Made by a program: the position numbers and the translations under genes. Below, one piece after another: positions 47,320 through 55,155 of a stretch of 64,000 bases of DNA (position 1 is the stretch's first letter; the number at the start of each line of letters is the position of its first letter). Under the pieces are notes generated by a model that saw only the letters and a list, made by a program, of their open reading frames with translations, was not told where the DNA came from and searched no databases. This DNA comes from Cellulophaga algicola DSM 14237 (GTDB lineage: Bacteria; Bacteroidota; Bacteroidia; Flavobacteriales; Flavobacteriaceae): assembly GCF_000186265.1 (NCBI RefSeq), contig NC_014934.1, positions 4,712,001-4,776,000 of the forward strand, written 5' to 3'.

Positions 47320-48864
47320 ATGAATAAAATAACGATACTTTGGGTAGACGATGAAATAGATTTGCTAAAATCTCATATTCTATTCTTAGAAAGTAAAAAT
47401 TACAAGGTAGTAACCTGCAAAAGCGGACAAGAAGCCCTTGAGGAAGTGGCTAAAACACGTTTTGACATTGTTTTCTTAGATGAGAACATGCCAGGAATTT
47501 CGGGCTTAGAGACATTAACAGAATTAAAAGATATAGACGCAACACTTCCTGTAGTCATGATCACTAAAAGCGAAGAAGAGTTTATCATGGACGAGGCAAT
47601 TGGATCTAAAATAGCAGATTACTTGATTAAACCTGTTAATCCTAATCAGATTTTGTTATCTCTAAAGAAAAGTTTAGACAACTCAAGATTAGTTTCTGAA
47701 AAGACAACAGCTAATTACCAGCAAGAATTTCGAAAAATAGCGATGGATTTATCCATGGTAAATTCATATACTGAATGGGCTGACTTATACAAAAAACTGA
47801 TTACCTGGGAACTAAGACTGGAAGAAATTGAAGATTCTAGCATGTTTGAAATACTAGAATCTCAAAAATCCGAAGCAAATAATCAATTTGGAAAATTTAT
47901 TGATAAAAATTACGAAGATTGGTTTACAGATGAAGATGCTCCCGTTTTATCGCACACTGTATTTAGAGAATTAATAAAACCAGAACTAAAAGACCAACCT
48001 ACCCTATTGGTTGTTGTTGATAATTTGCGTTACGATCAATGGCTTGCTTTTGAAGATACGGTGACTCCTTTTTACAAAAAGAAAAAAGAGACGAGCTATT
48101 TTAGCATCTTACCTACAGCTACCCAGTATGCAAGAAATGCTATATTTTCTGGATTAACACCTCTTGATATGGAAAAAAAATATCCAAAATGGTGGAAAAA
48201 TGACACGGAAGATGGTGGAAAAAACCTTTTTGAAGCTGAGTTCTTAGGAGAGCAATTAAAAAGATTAGGTCTAGAGTTAACATGGGAATACCACAAAATA
48301 ACTAGTTTAAAGCAAGGCAAACAATTATCTCAGAATTATAAAACTCAAAAAAAGAATGATCTAACAGTCATTGTATATAATTTTGTAGACATGCTTTCCC
48401 ATTCAAAAACAGAAATGGAAGTAATTAAAGAACTTGCTTCTAATGACAAAGCATATAGGTCACTTACTCAAAGCTGGTTTAAGAACTCACCCCTACTAGA
48501 AATCATACAACAAGCACAATCTATGGGACAAAGGCTAATTATAACCACAGACCATGGAACCATCAATGTAAAGCAACCTTCTAAGGTTGTAGGAGACAAA
48601 GACACTAGTTCCAATTTGCGTTATAAAACTGGCAGAAGTTTGTCTTATGAGAAAAAAGAAGTTTATGAAGCTACTAAACCAAGTGCTATATTTTTACCGA
48701 CTATAAATATGAGTAGCTCTTTTATATTTGCTAAGAATGATTTATTTTTTGCATACCCAAATAACTACAACCATTACGTGAGTTATTATAGAAATACCTA
48801 TCAACATGGAGGTGTTTCTTTAGAAGAAATGATCATTCCGTTTGTAGTACTAGATCCAAGATAA
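47320..48864 (+). CDS. porX: PorX-type response regulator with PglZ/alkaline-phosphatase domain
   Basis: This 514-residue protein has a receiver domain (WVDDE at 8-12, phosphoacceptor Asp54 in FLDENMPG, Lys in IKPVN) and a C-terminal PglZ-type alkaline-phosphatase-superfamily domain with VVDNLRYDQW, ARNAIFSGL and ITTDHGTI. This is the layout of PorX, which together with the kinase PorY regulates the type IX secretion system. PorX has phosphodiesterase activity on cyclic and linear oligonucleotides in studied species. In related genomes tsaE and ald usually follow; here an accessory locus of about 4.3 kb lies between. Confidence 0.93.
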   Translation: MNKITILWVDDEIDLLKSHILFLESKNYKVVTCKSGQEALEEVAKTRFDIVFLDENMPGISGLETLTELKDIDATLPVVMITKSEEEFIMDEAIGSKIADYLIKPVNPNQILLSLKKSLDNSRLVSEKTTANYQQEFRKIAMDLSMVNSYTEWADLYKKLITWELRLEEIEDSSMFEILESQKSEANNQFGKFIDKNYEDWFTDEDAPVLSHTVFRELIKPELKDQPTLLVVVDNLRYDQWLAFEDTVTPFYKKKKETSYFSILPTATQYARNAIFSGLTPLDMEKKYPKWWKNDTEDGGKNLFEAEFLGEQLKRLGLELTWEYHKITSLKQGKQLSQNYKTQKKNDLTVIVYNFVDMLSHSKTEMEVIKELASNDKAYRSLTQSWFKNSPLLEIIQQAQSMGQRLIITTDHGTINVKQPSKVVGDKDTSSNLRYKTGRSLSYEKKEVYEATKPSAIFLPTINMSSSFIFAKNDLFFAYPNNYNHYVSYYRNTYQHGGVSLEEMIIPFVVLDPR

Positions 48865-49056
48865 GTGAAGAGGTTAAAAATACACATAATAAACTCCTAA
48901 ATAGAACCAATTCTATATAATTTCACAGCTTTTATTCTACTGATTAGTGTAAAACACACGAAAAGAGTGCATTTCATCTAATAAATGGGGAATTATGCAC
49001 TAAAGTTTAACGAATAATAGCTATATTTACTACAGTTTCAACTAAAAACAATAGTT

Positions 49057-49434
49057 ATGTTCAAAACAGTAGATAGATTGATGCAGTTCATCAAGAATGC
49101 AGGTATGAGTGCCCGACAATTTGACCTTTCAATAGGTGCGAGTAATGGTTACACACTAAGAATGCTAAAGAACAATGCTTCGATTGGTAGTGATGTTATA
49201 GAGAATATAGTCGCTACCTATCCTAAATTAAATTTGGTTTGGTTAATAACCGGCGAAGGAGAGATGTTAAAATCTGAAGTAAATTCTTTAAATTTCAACC
49301 AATTACCGAAGGAAAAACAGTCGGAAATTGAACAAATTATTGAGCGCAAAATTAGAGAGCGCCAAGAAAGAGAGTTACGTAGTCTTTTAAAAGATGTAAC
49401 AGATGAAATTAATGCGATGGAAGACAATAATTAA
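49057..49434 (+). CDS. Small HTH protein (phage CI/XRE-like)
   Basis: This 125-residue protein has an N-terminal five-helix HTH with AGMSARQFDLSIGAS and YPKLNLVWLITGEGEML, followed by a charged coiled coil. The same organisation occurs in the protein at 62164-62622 (YPEVNLYWFLNGKGTF), so the two are paralogues. It lies between porX and the membrane-module genes and is convergent with the first of them (7 bases between stops). A role in regulating that locus is inference. Confidence 0.8.
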   Translation: MFKTVDRLMQFIKNAGMSARQFDLSIGASNGYTLRMLKNNASIGSDVIENIVATYPKLNLVWLITGEGEMLKSEVNSLNFNQLPKEKQSEIEQIIERKIRERQERELRSLLKDVTDEINAMEDNN

Positions 49435-49441
49435 TTGTCTT

Positions 49442-50650
49442 TTATAGAATTACGCCTTTATTTTCAATGGCTTTCTTAAGCTTATTTAATTGTTCAAAAT
49501 AATCCTCCTCTTTCATTGTTTCCTTTTGGGATTTTAAATCTTGAAATTGGAGGATTAATTTAGTTCCCCCCAACTGACTTTGTCCTAGTAGCTCTAAAAT
49601 CACATTGATTTTCTCATTTACCAATTCATTAAGGTATTCTGCTCTAGTTTTGTAACTAATCCATTTTGCTAGGAAATAAATTAGCACTAGCAAAGGTGCT
49701 ATTATCGGAATAGCTTTAAACACTTCTACTTCATCAAATATTGTCTCACTACCTATTACCACCTGGTAAAGCTGTAGACCTACTACACTTAGATGAATTA
49801 ACACAGCATACCTCCAAAGTTGTTTTGAAGTTACAAACCATATAAAAAGCAATACAAATATGGTAAGCTTAAAACTTATTAACCAAACATAGGTCTGAAA
49901 ATCACCTTCCGGAATTATTAATTTTAAATTAATAAGAGAAATTTCATTTAACGTAACGGGAACCCATTTATAAGAAAAAGTAACTAGTGGTAGTGATAAA
50001 ACTAAAAAAAAGAGAAACACATTTTTCGTATTTGCGTTAGCCATATATATGGTATACCTACTAGTTATATCATGAGACAAGGTCTGTAATTCTTTTAATC
50101 GTCGGTCTAGGGAAAATATAGTTTTGAACGATATATCTTGATTGTTAATCTTCCTTTGAATAGTGTCATTTTTGACCTTGTAATGCTGCAAACTAAGTAA
50201 CTCTTTTAGAATATTAATTTGTTTAACGTTAGTCGCTTCGATTCTGTACCTATTCAATTTTTTATCGATATAGAAAAGTAACATCAAATGTAGAGGAAAT
50301 ACTACAAAAGGTAATATTTCCGACAAAATCACACCGTAACCAACTACGTTAAATGCTCCGTAAACTTGATAATAACCGATAAAAATAAAAACTATCAAAG
50401 CATATTTCCACCTATCAATCGTCGTTAAAAAAATAAAAGATGCCAAAAGAGCAAGATGGATTTTAGAAAAATAATGCCACACACTGTATTCTATAGTATC
50501 AAAAAAAACTGGGGTGATTTCAAAAAAAAGTGTTTTCCATACGACCATATCTTTAAAAAAAAGATAAGCATACATAAAAATGCAAAGAATTAAAATAAAA
50601 AAAGTAACAATAACCTGAAAAGCCACCTTCTTTTTAAAATACAAATTCAT
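49442..50650 (-). CDS. Two-module membrane protein, copy A (unknown family)
   Basis: This 402-residue protein has two homologous transmembrane modules. Module 1 spans about 10-130 and includes FIFLTTIDRWKYALI. Module 2 spans about 225-345 and includes SYKWVPV, FIWFVTSKQLWRYAVLI and FDEVEVF. A cytoplasmic helical linker separates them and a coiled coil (about 345-402) closes the protein. It is homologous to copies B (decayed) and C on the same strand and to the one-module protein at 54553-55074. I recognise no named family, no catalytic residues and no signal peptide. It begins at an ATG, unlike copy C. Confidence 0.75.
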   Translation of the reverse strand: MNLYFKKKVAFQVIVTFFILILCIFMYAYLFFKDMVVWKTLFFEITPVFFDTIEYSVWHYFSKIHLALLASFIFLTTIDRWKYALIVFIFIGYYQVYGAFNVVGYGVILSEILPFVVFPLHLMLLFYIDKKLNRYRIEATNVKQINILKELLSLQHYKVKNDTIQRKINNQDISFKTIFSLDRRLKELQTLSHDITSRYTIYMANANTKNVFLFFLVLSLPLVTFSYKWVPVTLNEISLINLKLIIPEGDFQTYVWLISFKLTIFVLLFIWFVTSKQLWRYAVLIHLSVVGLQLYQVVIGSETIFDEVEVFKAIPIIAPLLVLIYFLAKWISYKTRAEYLNELVNEKINVILELLGQSQLGGTKLILQFQDLKSQKETMKEEDYFEQLNKLKKAIENKGVIL

Positions 50651-50712
50651 AGGTAAGGATTCTACACTTTATTATATGTACGTAGAATTAGGACCATTGG
50701 TATGTTTAAAAG

Positions 50713-51912
50713 TTATTCTGTTGCTATTTTTCGTTCAATAGCACCTTTTATTCTTAGAAGTTCCTGTTGATACGCTGCTTTAGATAGTTTTGATTGATTC
50801 TCTCGTAGTGAAATTAATTCTGCAACTATGCTATTTTCATTTTCCTCCATAGCATTGATAGCAGTTAATGCCTTCTGAATCTCCTGTTCTATCTCTTCAT
50901 TCAAAATATCGTTCTTGCTTTTATATTTAATGATCCTGTGTAGCAGCAGAAAGGTTATTAAAATTGGAATCATGATAGGAAGTGCAGTAATCAATTCACT
51001 CTCATCAACTTTAGACTCTGTATTATCTAAAGCTTGAGCCATTTGGAATACAGCAATAATAATATTGAAAAAAATACCGTATTTAAGAATACTCTTCGTT
51101 GTGAAAAACCACACAGATAATAACAATAGGTTAAATAATTTTAGATTAAAGTAATAGAAAAAACTTTTAGACTACTAAAGTTTGTTTCTAATTTATACCA
51201 ATATAAATCCAAAATTGCTCACTCACTCGGCATCAATCTATGAACAAAAAATAGGGATGGAGAAATCAATAAAATGAGCACTATAAGGAATTCAATTTTA
51301 CCTGAAGAAGGTTTTTGAAGTTTAACAATTGGACTATTTTTATATATTAAAATTGTTTCTAGTTCTTTTATTCTAAAGCTTAAATCACTTTCCTTTTTAT
51401 TATTTTTTTTGAAGTAAATAGGTCTCTTTTATTTATAAAGAACTTTCTTTCAACATAACTTAAATAAAACAGATTAGTTATATCGAAAACTAAAATTTTA
51501 ATTTTTTCAACAGTGTTAAATTCAAATTTCTTATCAAACTGATTGAGAAGGAAACAATATAATAATCCAACCATGATGCCAAATATGTATGAGTTAAAAT
51601 TTAAATTTAATTCAACAATAACAACCTCAGAAATACGAAAACACATATACACAAGAAGAGGTGCTAAACAATATTTCCACCTATCAGATATAGTCAGAAA
51701 CCAGACACTAACAAAAGCTATCACATAAGTTTTTTTGCAGTAGATAATAAAATTTAAATCAATAGATTCATCCATTGAAAATTTCCAAAAAAATAAATTG
51801 AAAACTTTAACATCAGGTATCAATAAATAAGAATAAATAATAAGGGCAAACAAAATACACATATTGCCAATATTAGGTTCAGTTTAAGATGTTTCCTTTG
51901 AGGGATTTTCAA
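50713..51912 (-). pseudogene. Decayed two-module membrane protein, copy B
   Basis: About 1200 bases, the same length as the intact copies, but spread over three frames. The first part, from TTG 51912, reads LKIPQRKHLKLNL and aligns with the start of copy C. A shift near 51860 leads to YSYLLIP. A shift at an A8 tract near 51415 leads to SDLSFRIKELE. An in-frame TGA follows LMPSE near 51225, and a final shift leads to YYFNLKLF and LLSVWFFTTK, after which the frame is open to 50713 with DESELITALPIMIPILITFLLLHR. Three shifts and a stop show real decay rather than one reading error. Confidence 0.85.
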
Positions 51913-51938
51913 AATAAAATTAGAGTTTAAAAACTGAT

Positions 51939-53162
51939 TTAATCCACAAGGCTATTCTGAAGCTTAGATTTTAACGCTTTCAGCCGCCTAAAATAATCTT
52001 CTTTGTCTAGAATATTCTTATTATTTCTAAGAAGTATTAATTCTTGAATTAATTTATTCTCATTATTCTCCAAAGTATTTAATTCTGTCAAAACTTGTTG
52101 AATCTCCTGCTCTATCTCTTCATTTAAAATTTCATTTTTACTTTTGTATTTTATGGTTTTATGCAGCAACAAAAAGGTTATTAAAATAGGAATCATTATT
52201 GGTAGAACCGCAAACAATTCATTTTCGTCAAGTTTAGTTGTCGTATTGTCTAAAACTTGAACCATTTGAAAAATTGCTATAATTAAATTAAACAGTATTC
52301 CATATTTTAAAATAGTCTTTGTAGTAAAAAACCATATGCTAAGCAAATAAATATGAAAAAATTTAATACTAAAATAGTATAAAAATAAATTTAAAGTAAG
52401 AAATTGTGTGTCATAAACAATAGATCCAAATCTAATGACGCTATCTAAATCATCAGGTATTAATTTGTAGATTTTTAATATAATTGGAGCCATAATTAAT
52501 AAAGCTGCAATGAGATATTCTATTTTAGAATTAAACCTCTTTATCAGATGCAAATAAATAAAGCTACCATTATATGCTAAATAAGATTCTAAGGTTTTTA
52601 CTTTAAAGTTGAGATCATTTCTCTCAATACTTACCGTATTATTAAAGTCCTGTTCCTCTATAAGTTTTTGCTTTAAATTAACAATCTTCTTTTCATTAGA
52701 ATAGTTAAATAATAACTTAATAATATCAAAAGTTATCATATGAATGGTATTCGCGAAATAAATTTTTGACTTCCCATGTACTAAATGCAATAAAATGGAG
52801 TAAAAAACACCCATACCAATGCCTACCGCAACATAATTTTCTTGAAGCCCATATTCTATTTCTAATATCGAGTATAATTGAAGGATGACTAAAACAATAG
52901 AAGGAAGTAAAAAATAGCGCCACCAATCTGCAATGGTAAGAAACCAAATAGTTATAAATAAAATTATATAAACTTTTTGAAAAAGAAAAAAAAGAAAAAA
53001 ACGAGCATTCTTAAACGCTTCTACTTTATACTGAAAAATGTAAAGATCTAGGTATTGATTTTCTGGAATTAATAGGTAAGCATACAGGATAAGTGGTAAA
53101 CAAAATACAATAACAGCTAAAAGCAAATTCAGCTTTAGTAATTTCTTATGGAGAATTTTCAA
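51939..53162 (-). CDS. Two-module membrane protein, copy C (unknown family)
   Basis: This 407-residue protein has module 1 at about 8-150 (YAYLLIPENQ, IWFLTIADWWRYFLL) and module 2 at about 215-350 (IYKLIPDDLD, LLSIWFFTTKTILKYGI, LDENELF), joined by a helical linker, with a C-terminal coiled coil. Both modules share the pattern Y-x-L-I-P, a roughly 30-residue gap, then IWF-x-T and a Gln after the third helix, so the protein arose by internal duplication. The start is a TTG at 53162; an upstream ATG is out of frame. Copy B also begins with TTG at the same place. It is divergent from tsaE by 58 bases. Confidence 0.75.
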   Translation of the reverse strand: MKILHKKLLKLNLLLAVIVFCLPLILYAYLLIPENQYLDLYIFQYKVEAFKNARFFLFFLFQKVYIILFITIWFLTIADWWRYFLLPSIVLVILQLYSILEIEYGLQENYVAVGIGMGVFYSILLHLVHGKSKIYFANTIHMITFDIIKLLFNYSNEKKIVNLKQKLIEEQDFNNTVSIERNDLNFKVKTLESYLAYNGSFIYLHLIKRFNSKIEYLIAALLIMAPIILKIYKLIPDDLDSVIRFGSIVYDTQFLTLNLFLYYFSIKFFHIYLLSIWFFTTKTILKYGILFNLIIAIFQMVQVLDNTTTKLDENELFAVLPIMIPILITFLLLHKTIKYKSKNEILNEEIEQEIQQVLTELNTLENNENKLIQELILLRNNKNILDKEDYFRRLKALKSKLQNSLVD

Positions 53163-53220
53163 TAGGGAATTTTTTTGCCATAAATATATACCTTAAAATT
53201 GTATGTTCTAAAAATATGAT

Positions 53221-53634
53221 ATGAAAAAGGAATACAAGCAAGAGGAAATTAAAGAAATAGCCAAGTTCATTATAGAAAACTCGCCTTCTAAAAAAATATG
53301 CTTTCATGGTGAAATGGGAGCTGGTAAAACCACCTTAATAAAAGCTATTGTAAAAGAACTTGGAGGACAAGGGGAAGCAAGTAGTCCCACTTTTGGAATA
53401 GTGAATGAATATAGTGATGCTCAAAACAATACTTTAGCCTATCATTTTGATTTTTATAGATTAAATGATGAATCTGAAGCTTTAGATTTTGGCGTGGAAG
53501 ATTACTTGTACTCTAATTATTGGGTATTCATGGAATGGCCCGATAAATTACCCAATTTAATTCCTGAAGATGCCACTCATATTTCTATAACAATTATAAA
53601 TAAGACTACAAGGATTATTGAAATTCCCTCATAA
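53221..53634 (+). CDS. tsaE: tRNA threonylcarbamoyladenosine biosynthesis ATPase
   Basis: This 137-residue ATPase supports TsaBD in forming t6A37 in tRNA. Walker A is HGEMGAGKTTLIKAI (about 31-45), SSPTFGIVNEY follows, and YRLNDESEA and FMEWPDKLP complete the family pattern. A terminator-like hairpin follows. Confidence 0.95.
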   Translation: MKKEYKQEEIKEIAKFIIENSPSKKICFHGEMGAGKTTLIKAIVKELGGQGEASSPTFGIVNEYSDAQNNTLAYHFDFYRLNDESEALDFGVEDYLYSNYWVFMEWPDKLPNLIPEDATHISITIINKTTRIIEIPS

Positions 53635-53666
53635 GGAATCAAAATAAGAGCAATTAAAAAATATTA

Positions 53667-53698
53667 AAAAATGCCGCGAACGCTTAGCTAGCATTTTT
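53667..53698 (+). terminator. Terminator after tsaE
   Basis: Arms AAAAATGC and GCATTTTT with a GC-containing 16-base centre that can extend the stem (GCG, AGC), about 33 bases after the tsaE stop. Confidence 0.6.
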
Positions 53699-53805
53699 AG
53701 TATGTTTTTTCTGTTAAAAAAAATTTTTATCGTTAATATGTAGGTTTTTAAAGTTAAAGTGTTTAATTTAACATTGTAAGAAAGTATAATACGTATATAT
53801 TTTCC

Positions 53806-53813
53806 TACATTTG
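53806..53813 (+). promoter_or_regulatory. Likely -7 element of the small-lipoprotein array
   Basis: TACATTTG matches TAnnTTTG exactly, 41 bases before the first array start codon. The nearest TTG (53774-53776) is 29 bases upstream, further than usual for a -33 element. Confidence 0.45.
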
Positions 53814-53854
53814 TTTTTTTGACATTAAATTATAACCAAACTAAAATTATTACG

Positions 53855-54011
53855 ATGAACACAAAAAAAATCCCTTCTAGCAATCGCTGCAATCGCTTTA
53901 TTCGCTTTATCTTCTTGCACTTCTACAAGCTCAAATGATGATGATTCTCTATATGAAACTAATAGTATTGAAAAAAAATTGATTAAGCCTAGACCAGGTT
54001 ATGGAGGTTAG
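53855..54011 (+). pseudogene. Small lipoprotein, array copy 1, out of frame at an A8 tract
   Basis: The unit has ACA followed by seven further A (A8 in total), where copies 2 and 3 have A7. From the ATG it therefore reads only 27 residues (MNTKKIPSSN...), ending at a TGA. With one A removed it encodes the same 51-residue lipoprotein as its neighbours, with Thr after the lipobox Cys instead of Ser. The rest of the copy is intact and shows no other damage. It may be a slippage-switched gene, a very recent loss or a homopolymer sequencing error. Confidence 0.8.
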
Positions 54012-54073
54012 TCCTTTTTTTTTTACTCAAAGTTTATATCAAAATCAAATAAAAACCAACTAAAATTATTACG

Positions 54074-54229
54074 ATGAACACAAAAAAATCCTTCCTAGCA
54101 ATCGCAGCAATCGCATTATTCGCATTATCTTCTTGTTCTTCTACAAGCTCAAATGATGATGATTCATTATATGAAACTAATAGTATTGAGAAAAAATTGA
54201 TTAAGCCTAGACCAGGTTATGGAGGTTAG
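54074..54229 (+). CDS. 51-residue lipoprotein, array copy 2
   Basis: The protein begins MNTKKSFLAIAAIALFA and has the lipobox LSSC with Cys21 as the acylated residue. The 31-residue mature part begins CSSTSSNDDD and ends EKKLIKPRPGYGG. The acidic run shortly after the Cys resembles the lipoprotein export signal of Bacteroidota, which sends lipoproteins to the cell surface. Codon changes relative to copies 1 and 3 are almost all silent, which supports real coding. No family is recognised. The array is followed by a one-module membrane protein related to those near tsaE. Confidence 0.82.
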   Translation: MNTKKSFLAIAAIALFALSSCSSTSSNDDDSLYETNSIEKKLIKPRPGYGG

Positions 54230-54284
54230 TCCTTTTTTTTACTCAAAGTTTATATCAAAATAAAAACCAACTAAAATTATTACG

Positions 54285-54440
54285 ATGAACACAAAAAAAT
54301 CCCTTCTAGCAATCGCTGCAATCACATTATTCGCATTATCTTCTTGTTCTTCTACAAGCTCAAATGATGATGATTCACTATATGAAACAAATAGTATTGA
54401 GAAAAAATTGATTAAGCCTAGACCAGGTTATGGAGGTTAG
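54285..54440 (+). CDS. 51-residue lipoprotein, array copy 3
   Basis: It differs from copy 2 by Leu for Phe at position 7 and Thr for Ala at 14, both in the signal peptide. The mature part from Cys21, with SSNDDD and the PRPGYGG terminus, is identical. The stop is followed 27 bases later by the array terminator. The identical mature peptide in the copies suggests that dosage matters or that duplication is very recent. Confidence 0.82.
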   Translation: MNTKKSLLAIAAITLFALSSCSSTSSNDDDSLYETNSIEKKLIKPRPGYGG

Positions 54441-54466
54441 TCCTAGTTTTACTTAAAAATAGTATG

Positions 54467-54498
54467 AGCAACTTATTTAAAAGTAAGTTGCTTTTTTT
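54467..54498 (+). terminator. Terminator of the lipoprotein array
   Basis: A perfect 9-bp stem AGCAACTTA / TAAGTTGCT with an 8-base loop followed by T6 and more. It separates the array from the one-module membrane protein gene. Confidence 0.85.
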
Positions 54499-54552
54499 AT
54501 ACAATATTTTACTGTTTTTAAAGTTTGTTTTAATGATTCCATTAGATTGTCG

Positions 54553-55074
54553 ATGAAAAAAAATAAAGCCACCATTAAAAAAAAATTATTAATCGAAGGT
54601 TTATTAGCCCTACTTGTTTCACTTTCAGTTTTGATTTTTTATTCTTATAAATACATACCACAGGGAGAAGAATATACATCCTACAGGTTTTTTGGAATTA
54701 TGATAACAGAAAATGGCTATGGTGAAGTTTATGTTGCCATGTACTATTATTTAGCCAAAATTGTTCCTCTATACTTACTGGTAGTATGGTTTATCACTTG
54801 TAAAAATTGGTGGTATCATGCTATTCTAATACCAATAGCCATGTATGCTTTCCAACTATTTGTTGCCATATATGGTGAGTCTAGTAAAGTTGACGAAAAC
54901 GAGCTACTCTATTTATTGGGTGTCTGTATGATAATCATACCCATTGTATATTTTATCCGTGTAAAATTATTTGATAAACATGTACACGGCATAGATTTAG
55001 ATGCTATTGATGCTGAACTGAAAGAATATAAAGAACGAGAACGCTTGCAAAAAGAAAAAGACCTAACAAGTTAA
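54553..55074 (+). CDS. One-module membrane protein related to copies A-C
   Basis: This 173-residue protein has four hydrophobic segments and a charged coiled-coil tail. It repeats the module pattern of its larger relatives: SYKYIPQGEE, then VVWFITCKNWWYHAILIPI, then a Gln in the third helix, VDENELLYLL and a last helix. The homology to module 2 of copy C is plain (DENEL, IIPI). It is placed directly after the small-lipoprotein array but behind a terminator. The start is ATG 54553; a TTG two codons earlier is possible. Function unknown. Confidence 0.78.
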   Translation: MKKNKATIKKKLLIEGLLALLVSLSVLIFYSYKYIPQGEEYTSYRFFGIMITENGYGEVYVAMYYYLAKIVPLYLLVVWFITCKNWWYHAILIPIAMYAFQLFVAIYGESSKVDENELLYLLGVCMIIIPIVYFIRVKLFDKHVHGIDLDAIDAELKEYKERERLQKEKDLTS

Positions 55075-55092
55075 AAGTTGTAAATTTGCTTT

Positions 55093-55114
55093 TACTATCA
55101 TTTTAATGATAGTA
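55093..55114. promoter_or_regulatory. Perfect palindrome upstream of ald
   Basis: TACTATCATTTTAATGATAGTA is a 10-bp inverted repeat around TT, with no T run behind it, 42 bases before the ald start. It could be an operator or a weak terminator for the gene before it. Confidence 0.45.
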
Positions 55115-55155
55115 GTTTGTCAATATTAATTGACTTATTTTTATATTTACAGCAA

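Larger units (their letters stand above)
53832..54440 (+). repeat. Three tandem direct repeats of about 211-219 bp, each carrying a small lipoprotein gene
   Basis: Each unit begins with a near-identical leader ending CTAAAATTATTACG directly before the ATG, then a 51-codon gene, then TAGTCC and a T run with ACTCAAAGTTTATATC. ATG-to-ATG distances are 219 and 211 bases. The differences are mostly synonymous or in the spacer T run, which indicates recent duplication under selection on the peptide. Confidence 0.9.

Noticed and set aside
53832-54440. Possible CRISPR array or simple satellite
   Set aside because: The units are over 200 bp with a conserved coding frame and no short repeat-spacer pattern, so they are duplicated genes.
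55117-55155. Upstream TTG start for alanine dehydrogenase
   Set aside because: It would add 13 hydrophobic residues before a good ATG start that matches the family.
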